Below, in pieces: positions 22,393-31,400 of a stretch of DNA of 32,346 nt. The number at the start of each line of letters is the position of its first letter. Within the stretch, counting starts at the first letter, position 1. A program made the translations under genes and the position numbers. The stretch is from the NCBI GenBank assembly GCA_024638765.1, contig JAHEJT010000042.1, forward strand, positions 1-32,346, given 5' to 3'. Source of the stretch: Verrucomicrobiales bacterium (lineage in GTDB: Bacteria; Verrucomicrobiota; Verrucomicrobiia; Verrucomicrobiales; DEV007). The notes beneath the pieces are model-generated. The model saw nothing but the letters and a program-made list of their open reading frames with translations. It had not been told where the DNA came from and searched no databases.

Positions 22393-22644
22393 ATGGAGCC
22401 GACAAAGGAACTGGCGGAGGAGATTTACCGGGACCGTGTCTTGCGGGCGCGAAAGCTTTCGGAAGGTGAGAAGATCGCAATCGGGATCGAGCTCTTCGAG
22501 GGCGCGACGGGATTGATGCGGGACGGGATTCGCCACCAGTTCCCCGGTGCGACCGCCACGCGCATCGATGAAATCTTGCGCGAGCGCCTCGACCGGCTCC
22601 GCCGCGTGCGCGAGCACGGGATATTCCGCGCGGCGCATCCCTGA
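22393..22644 (+). CDS. Small conserved protein, first gene of the second NTase cassette
   Basis: 83 residues from ATG 22393; a frame start at 22375 is less likely because of the better-placed AAGGTG. Two amphipathic helices dominate: PTKELAEEIYRDRVLRARKLS then EKIAIGIELFEGATGLMRDGIRHQFPGAT, and an EILRERLDRLRRV helix. The pattern, with GIRHQFP followed by ILRERL, recurs in small proteins of cyanobacteria, planctomycetes and verrucomicrobia that I recall next to NTase-like genes; the function is not known. Its TGA overlaps the ATG of the NTase (TGATG). The pair may be a toxin-antitoxin-like unit with this as the antitoxin-like member, which is inference. Confidence 0.75.
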   Translation: MEPTKELAEEIYRDRVLRARKLSEGEKIAIGIELFEGATGLMRDGIRHQFPGATATRIDEILRERLDRLRRVREHGIFRAAHP

Positions 22645-23216
22645 TGGACGGGTACGAGGCAACGCGGCTGGCGATCGAGGCGATGGAAGGGCTCGGTATC
22701 GATTACCTGCTCGTCGGCGGGCTTTCGAGCAATGTCTACGGCATCCCGCGCTCCACCAAGGACGCGGATCTCGTCGTGGCCATGGATCCGAAACGGCTCG
22801 ATGCGCTGGCGGAGAAACTGGGCCCCGAGTTTTCCCTCGACGCCCAGGGATCCTTCGAAGTGGTCACGGGGACGACCCGCTATCATCTGCGAATTCGCAA
22901 CATACCCTTCGAAATCGAGCTCTTCGTTTTGGGCGACGATGCGTTCGATCGCATGCGGTTCGAGCGGCGGCGGCAGGTGCATTCCGAACAGCTGGGCACG
23001 GACGTCATGATCCCCTCCGTCGAAGACGTGATCGTGATGAAGCTGCGGTGGGCCCACGGCGCCAAGCGCAACAAGGACCGTGATGACGTGCGGGACATCA
23101 TCGCGGTCCAGGGAGACGCCTCCCTGGATTGGGACTACATCCACGGCTGGTGCGCCAAGCACGGGACGCGGGAACTCCTCGACGAGATCCGGGAATCGAT
23201 TCCGCCGATCGGTTAA
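22644..23216 (+). CDS. Nucleotidyltransferase-fold protein of the second cassette
   Basis: 190 residues. NTase core: IDYLLVGGLSSNVYG (VGG at 24-26), STKDADLVV (D40 and D42 as the DxD metal pair) and the third acidic strand IPFEIELFV (E90/E92). A C-terminal helical region includes SVEDVIVMKLRWAH and RDDVRDIIAVQ, typical of the DUF6036/AbiEii-like superfamily. The pair with the 83-residue protein is coupled through TGATG. It differs from the NTase at 21076-21636 in motif spacing and C-terminus, so the two cassettes are not recent duplicates. A PEP-CTERM tail remnant begins a few bases after its stop. Confidence 0.8.
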   Translation: MDGYEATRLAIEAMEGLGIDYLLVGGLSSNVYGIPRSTKDADLVVAMDPKRLDALAEKLGPEFSLDAQGSFEVVTGTTRYHLRIRNIPFEIELFVLGDDAFDRMRFERRRQVHSEQLGTDVMIPSVEDVIVMKLRWAHGAKRNKDRDDVRDIIAVQGDASLDWDYIHGWCAKHGTRELLDEIRESIPPIG

Positions 23217-23220
23217 AACA

Positions 23221-23310
23221 CGCCGGATTGCCTTCCCCGAACTCTCCCGCCTCGCCCTTCTCGCCCTCGGCGCCGGAGGAATCCTCGCCCGCCGCCACCG
23301 AAACCGTTGA
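23221..23310 (+). pseudogene. Orphan PEP-CTERM sorting tail (remnant)
   Basis: The open frame FPELSRLALLALGAGG followed by ILARRHRNR and a stop has the form of a PEP-CTERM tail (usual VPEPS, hydrophobic segment, Arg-rich end) with the motif decayed to FPELS. There is no upstream secreted protein in frame; it directly follows the NTase stop. A strong terminator lies 79 bp downstream, as expected at the end of a former gene. Confidence 0.55.
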
Positions 23311-23388
23311 GCCAAGCGAAATCCCGACAGCGTCGGGGCCACCGAAGCTGCCTGAGGTTCACTCCTTCCTTTCGTTGATATTCTCGTT

Positions 23389-23423
23389 GGCGCCGCTGGC
23401 CTTCCCGCCAGCGGCGCCTTTTT
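23389..23423 (+). terminator. Strong intrinsic terminator
   Basis: GGCGCCGCTGGC, a six-base loop and GCCAGCGGCGCC form a perfect 12-bp stem followed by five T. It would end transcription from the plus-strand NTase cassette or the decayed PEP-CTERM gene. Confidence 0.9.
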
Positions 23424-23468
23424 CTATCCTGCTTGAATCACCCTCCGCCCGTCCCGAAAGAACGATTC

Positions 23469-23535
23469 AACCCCCTCCAACCCGGGGCGCCTGGACGGAA
23501 TGAAGCCGGGGCTGAGAAAGGAAACTCCTAGCAGT
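23469..23535 (+). repeat. 67-bp direct repeat, copy 1
   Basis: It begins AACCCCCTCCAACCCGG and ends GGAAACTCCTAGCAGT. It differs from copy 2 (25076-25142) by a single base (TGAAG versus TAAAG in the middle). No similarity extends beyond either end. Confidence 0.9.
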
Positions 23536-23745
23536 AATGCGGAACTTTCCGTGGAATTCAATGCGGGCAATGGCACACTTCTGATCGGCAATTTCGCAGT
23601 GTTCCAGTCCGATCCTTTCCAAGGCGCTCTCGGCACCAATCTCGATTCTTTCTCCCTCGTCAGCGAGGTTCCCGAGCCCTCCAGGGCCTTGCTCCTTCTG
23701 GTGGGCGCGATTCCGATTCCGTTCCTGCGCCGGCGGCGCCGGTAG
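23536..23745 (+). pseudogene. C-terminal fragment of a PEP-CTERM protein
   Basis: About 70 codons begin exactly where repeat copy 1 ends (NAELSVEFNAGNGTLLIG...) and finish with a textbook sorting tail: VPEPSRAL, a hydrophobic stretch and RRRRR before the stop. The short beta-rich body (DPFQGALGTNLDSFSLVSE) looks like the end of a jelly-roll secreted protein. The frame is open back to ATG 23500 inside the repeat, but no signal peptide exists, so export is unlikely as it stands. The missing N-terminal part is not adjacent. Confidence 0.65.
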
Positions 23746-23829
23746 GGATAGCCGGCCCGTCGATTCGAGTTCGTTCGTCAGGATTCCCTCACGATCCTCA
23801 AGGCGTGCCTCGCTCGCCCGCAAACACCT

Positions 23830-24795
23830 TCACTCCTTTGCCCCTTCCGCCCCGCGCTTCTGCGCGAAGAGCCACTCGTGCATCGCTTCGTCGGAGAAGA
23901 CTTTTCCCGTGATGCCGTGATCCGCGCCGGCCATCTCGGTGTACTTGATCTTACCGTCGATGGCTTTGAGCGCCTCCACGATCTGGCGGCTCTGCTCCAC
24001 CTTCACGGTCGGATCCTTCTCGCCGTGAAACGCCCAGATCGGGATGTCCTTGATGTCCTTCGCGATGCCCGGCTGCGCGCCACCCGCGACCGGCACGCCC
24101 GCGGCAAAAAGCTTCGGCTCGCGTGCGAGCAGCGCCCACGTCCCGAATCCGCCCATGGAATAGCCAACGAGGTAAACCCGGTCCGGATCCACCGGCGCCT
24201 TCTCGAGCAGGTCTTTTGCCAACGCAATCACGTTGTCTCCCGGCTCCCCCTTCCAAGTCTGCTCCGCGGCGCACTGCGGCACGACGACGATGCACTCGCG
24301 CTTGCCGTAAAAATCCTCCTTCGCAAAATTTCGCACGTCGCCGCCCAATTGCTGTTCGTTGTCGTCCCCGCGCTGTCCGATGCCGTGGAGATAAATCGCG
24401 AGCGGATATTTTTCCGTCGCCTTGAATTTCTTCGACGCATACATCTGAAAGGGCAACTTGTCCTCGAACACCATTTTCTCCCACTCGCCGCTGAATTTCT
24501 CGAAGTAAGGACCGTTCTCGATCTCCGCCGGCCGCGCCGCCGCCTCGAGCTTTCCCTTCACGAAAGCACGGTCCTCTTCCGAAATCTTTTCCAGCGCCAG
24601 CGTGAATTGCCGCCCGTCCGATTCGCGCCGGATCGTAACCTCGGTCTCCGTGCCCTTTACAAATTCCGCCTCCAGGGTTTTTCCATCGGCCGACGTCCAC
24701 GTCCGCACTTCTTCGGCTGATACCGATACAGCGCAAATCGCCGGCATCAGCACCAGCGCGACACCGGCCGTCATAAATCGAAAATAATTCATCAT
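23830..24795 (-). CDS. Secreted alpha/beta hydrolase with SHD1-like N-terminal domain
   Basis: 321 residues from ATG 24795; an upstream frame start adds 20 residues before the signal peptide and is rejected. Residues 1-27 are a signal peptide ending VSA. Residues 30-82 (RTWTSADGKTLEAEF...) match the SHD1-type beta domain common in planctomycete and verrucomicrobial exported proteins. The hydrolase domain resembles PHB-depolymerase or feruloyl-esterase-like enzymes: oxyanion region YLHGIGQRG, nucleophile S213 in GYSMGGFG, D261 in GEKDPTV and H293 in GADHG. It probably cleaves an ester outside the cytoplasm; the substrate is unknown. It stands alone between pieces of broken genes. Confidence 0.88.
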   Translation of the reverse strand: MMNYFRFMTAGVALVLMPAICAVSVSAEEVRTWTSADGKTLEAEFVKGTETEVTIRRESDGRQFTLALEKISEEDRAFVKGKLEAAARPAEIENGPYFEKFSGEWEKMVFEDKLPFQMYASKKFKATEKYPLAIYLHGIGQRGDDNEQQLGGDVRNFAKEDFYGKRECIVVVPQCAAEQTWKGEPGDNVIALAKDLLEKAPVDPDRVYLVGYSMGGFGTWALLAREPKLFAAGVPVAGGAQPGIAKDIKDIPIWAFHGEKDPTVKVEQSRQIVEALKAIDGKIKYTEMAGADHGITGKVFSDEAMHEWLFAQKRGAEGAKE

Positions 24796-24815
24796 CGTTG
24801 GAGCTCGAAAAACCT

Positions 24816-24838
24816 GTAGCCGAAGTGGAACACTTCGG
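24816..24838. repeat. Second-type REP-like hairpin with GTAG head
   Basis: GTAG is followed by CCGAAGTG-GAA-CACTTCGG, a perfect 8-bp stem with a 3-base loop, in the hydrolase promoter region. The palindrome is unrelated to the one at 10949-11916, so it belongs to a different REP family if it is one. Confidence 0.55.
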
Positions 24839-24974
24839 GCCCGAACTACTTTCAAAGTGCGCCAAACAACCTATCGAAACAATCCTCCTCAGGCAACCAC
24901 AGGTTCGCCGGTCCTGCCGAACGAACACCCATCGCACTCTTGATCCACAACCGATCGCCGCCTATCTTCCCGGC

Positions 24975-25076
24975 ATGCGTTCCGCCCGCCCATCGCCGAC
25001 CGCTACCACCGTTGCCGTCGCCGTCGCGCTTCTCCTCTTTCTTCCCGGCGGCCTCAACGCGGCCCGCTACCGCTGA
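24975..25076 (+). pseudogene. Stranded signal peptide (5' fragment of a secreted-protein gene)
   Basis: ATG 24975 opens a 33-codon frame: a basic start (MRSARP), a strong hydrophobic core (VAVAVALLLFLPGG) and LNAARYR, followed by TGA, whose A is the first base of repeat copy 2. It has the form of a complete Sec signal peptide with nothing to export, suggesting that the gene was cut at the repeat. Confidence 0.5.
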
Positions 25077-25142
25077 ACCCCCTCCAACCCGGGGCGCCTG
25101 GACGGAATAAAGCCGGGGCTGAGAAAGGAAACTCCTAGCAGT
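25076..25142 (+). repeat. 67-bp direct repeat, copy 2
   Basis: 66 of 67 bases match copy 1 (23469-23535) in the same orientation. It abuts the stranded signal peptide on its left, while on its right a run of T (25142-25147) and non-coding DNA follow. Confidence 0.9.
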
Positions 25143-25440
25143 TTTTTCGGGCGAAATCATCCGCGGCGGGATCCGAGGGTTTTCGTGGTTTAACAACGAC
25201 CGGTGGTCCGCTGCCTCGGGATCTCTTTCATTTCGCGAGGATCATCGAGACGGCCCTCCATTTGCCCCGGCGGAACCTCCCGCGATAAGCCACGAAATCA
25301 GGTAGATGTTCAAACACCCGCCTGCCTCCCCATCCATCAAGGATTCGCTTGCCAGCGGACGCCGCTGTCTTCAAGCTCGGAAACCCTGTTCCCCCAGGTT
25401 TCGACCCCCCGGGCTCAAGGGCAGGAGGAGGATTGGAACC
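25143..25440. other. Upstream region of the giant adhesin gene
   Basis: There are no genes; an 86-codon plus-strand frame (25203-25463) has no family character and overlaps the adhesin start. AGGAGGAG (25423-25430), ten bases before the ATG at 25441, is a strong ribosome-binding site. No promoter stands out. Confidence 0.5.
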
Positions 25441-28400
25441 ATGGACGCAACACCACTAAATAAAAACCGGCACTTTTTTACTTCTTCTTTCACCTTGCCG
25501 CGCCTCGCGCCCGCCTTCTTCGCCGCCGCCTGCGTCTTTTTCCTCGCACCGCCCACCGGCCACGCCCAGGTCGGCAGCGGCGGCGCCATCTGGGCCACCA
25601 ACGCCCAGAATGCCAACTGGTTCGACGTCACTCAGTGGATGCTCGCCGGCGGCGATCCGGGCGCCGTCCCCAACGGCATCGACGCCGTCGCCATTCTCTG
25701 GGGCGACAGCAACACCAATGACACCAATTTCGCCAACGGTGGTGTCACCGCCAACCGCGCCATCGATCTCAACGGCGACATCATCCTGGGCACGCTCATC
25801 TGGGGCGATAATCAGGGTGGTCAACAGATCGACCTCAACGGCCAGATGGCCGACGACTCCGCCCCGGGCCTGGCGACGATCACGATGCGCACGGATCCCA
25901 CGCTCGGCACCGGCGACGGCCGGGCCGCGGCCATCATCCACCGCACCGGCGAAGGCCCTCTCGACTCGGGCGTCTTCGGCATCACCACCATCGACGGCAC
26001 CACCACCCATCCGATTTCGAATCAGGCGGATGGGAACGGCAACGACGATGCGGATGCCAACGTCAACTGGACCATCGCGGATGCCGACGGACTCTTTGTC
26101 GACGCCTTTCAAAACCTCATCCTCAACGGCAGGGTGACCGGCAACGACGGCACCGGCACGCGCAACAACCTCACCAAGGGTGAGGACGCCAACCTCATTA
26201 TCGGGGGCGCCCTCACCGATATCGACACCCTCCGCGTCCGCGATGGCTCGGTCCAGTTGAACCTCGGCGGCAACAATGATAACCCCGCCAGCGCCGCCGA
26301 TTTCGATGTCGATACCGTCATCCTCGGCGCGGCCTCCGGCGACGCCAATGCCGGCACCCGGCCGGGGGGCGACCTAGGCGCCAACCCCCTCAACACCGGC
26401 GCCGGGACCGAAGTGGAACCGCACGAAGGCTCGGCCAATGACCGCACCGTCCCCCGGTTCTTCCTCAACGACCTCATCGAAGGCGTCGGTACTACTTACG
26501 ACACCGATTACGAAATAAACGGCGGCATCTTCCAGATTGACAACAACCGCCTCGCCACCGCCGGGCCCGGCACCGTCACCCACACTGGCACCATCACCCT
26601 CAATGCCAGCGAGGATGATTTCCTGCTGCGCCTCCTCCGCCAGAACGGCGCCGGGGAACAACCGGAGCACGTCTTCGACGGGACTACCGGCGGCTTCACC
26701 GGCGCCGGCGGCCTCGCCAAGACGGACACCGCCCAGCTGGTCTTCACCGGTGACCACGATTTCACCGGCACCCTCCAGATCAACGACCAGGCCGATGACA
26801 ATACCGGCCTCAACGGCGGCGTCGAAATCCGCGGCGACGGCAATCTCTCGGGCGTCGGCCGCATCAATCTCACCCGGCGCGGCACCCTGAATATCGATTA
26901 CACCGCCAACCAATCGGAAAAGCTCAATGACGCCGTGGATCTATGGTCGGACAACACCAACCGTGTGGAAATCGAATCGGCCGATGTGACCGCCTCTGAA
27001 ACCATCGGCGATGTCCGTGTCCTCCAGGGCGTCAACAATTTCGAAATCAATACCGGCGCCACCGGCGCTTTCACGCTCAACATCGATCAGCTGCGCCGTG
27101 ACCCGGGCGGTGTCATCAATTTCAATGCCAATGCCGTCAATGAAACCATCTTCAACAGCGGCGGTGCCATCACGGTCAATGTCGCCGACCAGACCCAGCT
27201 GGGCACGGTCACCGACGCCAACGGCAAGGAAATCGTCATCGGCGTCTTCACCGGAGACGGCGTCGTCGAGGCCGTCGCCCAGCTTCCTAATAAAGCCGGA
27301 GAGTTCACGTATTTCGACGGCAACACCCTGCGGACCCTGGATCCCAACAGCGCCGCCGACATGCTCCAGGTGCCCGACGCCTCCGCCCTGACCGCCGCGG
27401 CCGGGCTCAACCAGGCCATCAACTTCAAGCCCCCGGAAACCACCGTGGCCGCCGCCACCGGCTCGGCGACGAATGCGCTCACCGAATCGGTGACGGCCGC
27501 CGCGGTCCGATACGCGGCCGTCGACGGCGGCGGGAACGTCGGCAATAACGAGGGCTCGGGCCTCTTCATCAACGACGGCGTCACGCTCACCTCGCAATCC
27601 GGCATGTTCGTCAGCAACCGCAACGGCGGCACCGGCGACCTGAACTCGGGCGAAAACCACATCGTCTTCGGCGGCACCGTCGACCTCGACGGCACTGCCG
27701 ATGACAAGGAGGCCATTATCGTCAACAACAGCGGCCAGAACCTTTTCTTCCGTGGCACCACCATCGAGGCCCGGAACGGTCTCATCAAAACCGGCCGTCA
27801 GGAGGTCTTTCTTGAAGGCGAGAACAATCTCGGCGGCAGCGTCGTCGTCACCGAGGGCGCCCTGCGCTTGCGCAATAACAGCGCCCTGCGCGGGGCCACC
27901 GATTACCGCCTCGTCGGCGAGGCGGTCCTCAACCTGGAACAAGGTGTCATCATCGATGGCGTCGATTTCATCGTCGATCTCGCCGACGTCAGCCGGGATC
28001 ACCTCCACACCGTCAATGATCACAACATCTGGGACGGCGACATCATCATCAATAATATCACCGATTTCGACCAGGACGGGAACGCCGAGGATATCAACCG
28101 CAACGAATTCCGCCTCGTCACCGACAGCGAGGGATCGCTCACCATCGCCGGGGACATTTACTCCGTGCCTAATGCCACCGCCAAGCTCGACGCCGATATC
28201 CTTTACCAGGACGCCCGCACCGTGAACACCAACGGCTCCGGCACCGGGATCATCAATCTTTTCGGCCAGTTCTCCGATCGCGCCCCCGGCACCGGCTTCG
28301 ACGCCGGCCTCGGCGGCGGCCCCAGCGGCGTCTACAATCCCAATACCCGCTTTACCACCACTAACCCGCTCAACGGGAACACCGACATCATCGAGGACGG

Positions 28401-31400
28401 CGATCTCAATGACCGCGGCGCCAATGCCAATGATGTCCTGCGCTTCGAGGTGGACGGCAACGATCAACTCCTCGTCAATATCATCCAGCAATGGGATTCC
28501 GCGGGCGCCTTCTTCACGGAACGTGGCACCGTCCGCCTGGCGTTCGATCCCGCCGCGACCCGCACTAGCGACGAAGCCCCCGGGCAGTTCTTCACCTCGG
28601 AAGCGGCCCGCGTCAACGATTCCCTCAACGTCAATGGCCGCTTCTGGATCGGCGAAGGCACCGCCAACAACGAACAGACGACCCTCCTGCTCACCCGCGA
28701 CGGCCAATACCTCAACACCAGCGCCGTCCAGATCCGCAACGATGCCAACGCCGCGGGACGCCATACCACCGTCGGCCTGGAACACTTCGGCGGCGCCGAC
28801 GCCACCGTGGATATCGGGGACGACGGTCACACCATGGCCAACGGCAATGACGCGGCCAATAACCGCTTTGGCGACGAAGGCGGGGCCAATACGCACCGCT
28901 GGACACTGGAAAATGCCAATGGCGGCAGCACCCTGCGCCTCTATTCGCATGACGGATACAATACCGCGGGCGGCACCGCCACCAACGGTCGCGTCAATTT
29001 CCACGGCTCCATCCGCGGTGCCAATTCCACCCTTGTCAAAGCCGGCACCGGGGACTTCTGGATCGATCAGAACCAGGGCGGCGCCGAGGCCAATCAAATC
29101 GACAACTTCATCCTGCGCGCCGGCGAACTCGCCATCACCCGCCGCAATAATCTGACGCAGAAAGCCATCAACAGCGCCACCGGTGACAACGTGGACTTCA
29201 CCCTGGCCGGGGGTGATTTCCGGCTCACCGATGTCCGCAATTACGACGACTTCGCCACCGGCGGCAATCATTCCGATACCAGCGCCACCGCCAACGCGGA
29301 AGAACAGGCCGCCGGCAATTTTACCGCCCAATCCGGCGACAGCCGGTTCGAGGTGGAAGTCGCCAACGCCAACGGGGCCCGCCAGGTCGTCCTCGCCAAC
29401 GCAGGCGTCGTCAGCCAGGTGAACGGCGCGACCGTGGCGTTCGTGGAGTCGGGCCTCGGCACCAGCCGCATCAGCATCGGCGCCGGCGCCACCGCCGGCG
29501 CCCACACCAGCCTGACACCCGGTTCCGGTGATGATGTCTTCGACTCCCGCATCGGCGGTTGGGCCGTCTTCGGCACGAATTCGGCCTCCGCATCGGGCTG
29601 GGCCGGTCTCGACGCCGTGGACGCCGTCGGCGTCGCGGAATCGGATGTCGGCGAATACATCCACGCCGCCGGTGAACAGGACACTTTCGGTGCCGGCTTG
29701 AACACCAACCTGACCGTGAGTCCCGCCGCTCTCGTCGCGGATACCACCACCAACTCGATCCGCATCAATCCCGCGGCCGCCGCAGGCATCAGTATCGACG
29801 CCGGCGGGAACGTCCTCACCCTCGATGACGGCGGGTTCCTCGTCCCGGGCGCCAACGCCAATGCCAATGCCATCACCAACGGCACCCTCGCCGGCGGTGC
29901 CGAGGGCGAACTCCTCATCCATAATTACGGCAGCGCCGACGGCGGAGATATTTATAACACCGCCGATGCGGATGCGCTCACCATCTCCACCGTCATCGCC
30001 GATCCCGCCGCGGGGGGCACCACGGGCGTGACCTATGCCGGAACCGGAATCACCAACGTGACCGGCACGAATACTTACACCGGCGACACCTTTATCAACG
30101 GAAGCTCGGTGGTCATCGACGCCATCGAAGCGCTCGGCAGCATCAGCGTGGGCGGCGCGTTCTCCGCAGCCGCCAGCACCGGCGGCACGGGTTTCGCGGT
30201 GGACGACACCATCAATGTCTCCGGCCTGGGAGGCACGGGTGCCGTCCTTACCGTGGCCGCCGTCGGCGGTGCCGGCGAAATCACCGGGCTCGCCGTCACC
30301 GACGCAGGCGCCGGGTTCAATATGCTGGGAGCGCTCAGCATCGACAGCACCAGCGGCGGTGGCAGCGGCGCCACCATCGATCTCACCGCGCTCGATTTCA
30401 ACGATATCTCTCTCTTCGGCGGCGAACTGGTCCTCACCACCGGGATCACCTTCGATGCCAGCCGGACTTTTGTCCTCGGCGGCGACGGCGGCACTATTAA
30501 AACCAACACCGGGACCATCTCGGTCGTCAATGGCGAGATCGTCGGCGAAGGCAACCTCATCGCCGAGGGCGATCCCACCGAAGCCACCGGCCTGGGCGAT
30601 CTCATCAAGACCGGCCAGGGCGAACTCGTCCTCGCCAACAACGCAGAGGCCGCCAACGCCTGGACCGGCGCCCTCGACATCCGCGAGGGCACCTTCCGCA
30701 TCACCGCCACCGGCGACAATACCCTGGGCCAGGATCACTCCTTCGTCGACGGGGTCATCGTCCGTGACGGGGCCACCCTGGCGCTGGGCGCGGACGATGC
30801 CTCCACCGGCGTCAATATCCAGATCGAGGACCACGTCATCCTGGAAGGGGGCGCCACCGTGGAAAACGAAAACGGTTCGGGTTTCAGGAACCACCGCCTC
30901 GACGGCATCGTCCAGCTCGTCGGCAGCGGTGATCCCGGCAACCCGGCGGTGGCCAATTTCCTGGTCTCCGGTGACGAGATGCTCCTTAACAACGACGGCG
31001 GCTTTATCGTCGGCGGCCCGGATACGCAGATCCGCAAAGACGGCGGAGGCAGCCTGCGCTTCAAGGAGAACAACGCCGGCTTCCTCGGATCTCTGCTTGT
31101 CGAGGATGGAACTGTCTTCCTCGAAAACTCTACCGGCAACGCCTTGCCCAACGCCAGCGGCATCATCCTCGGCCGCGATGAAGCCGCCAACACCAATGAA
31201 GAAGGCACCGTCCAGCTCCTCTACCGCTCCGACGATGCCGTCGGCAAGGAACACGAAGTCAGCCAGGACATTACCGTCCTCGGCGATTCCAACACCATGC
31301 GCATCGGCACCATTTTCACGGATCACAACGAGGTCGTCACTTACTCGGGCAACCTCGATCTCAGTGGATTCGCCACCGCGGATGACCCCAACGAAGAGTT

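Noticed and set aside
22067-22480. 137-codon minus-strand frame between the NTase cassettes
   Set aside because: Overlaps the better-supported 83-residue gene and the operator; no motif and no ribosome-binding site.
25203-25463. 86-codon plus-strand frame upstream of the adhesin
   Set aside because: Overlaps the adhesin start and ribosome-binding site, with no family character.
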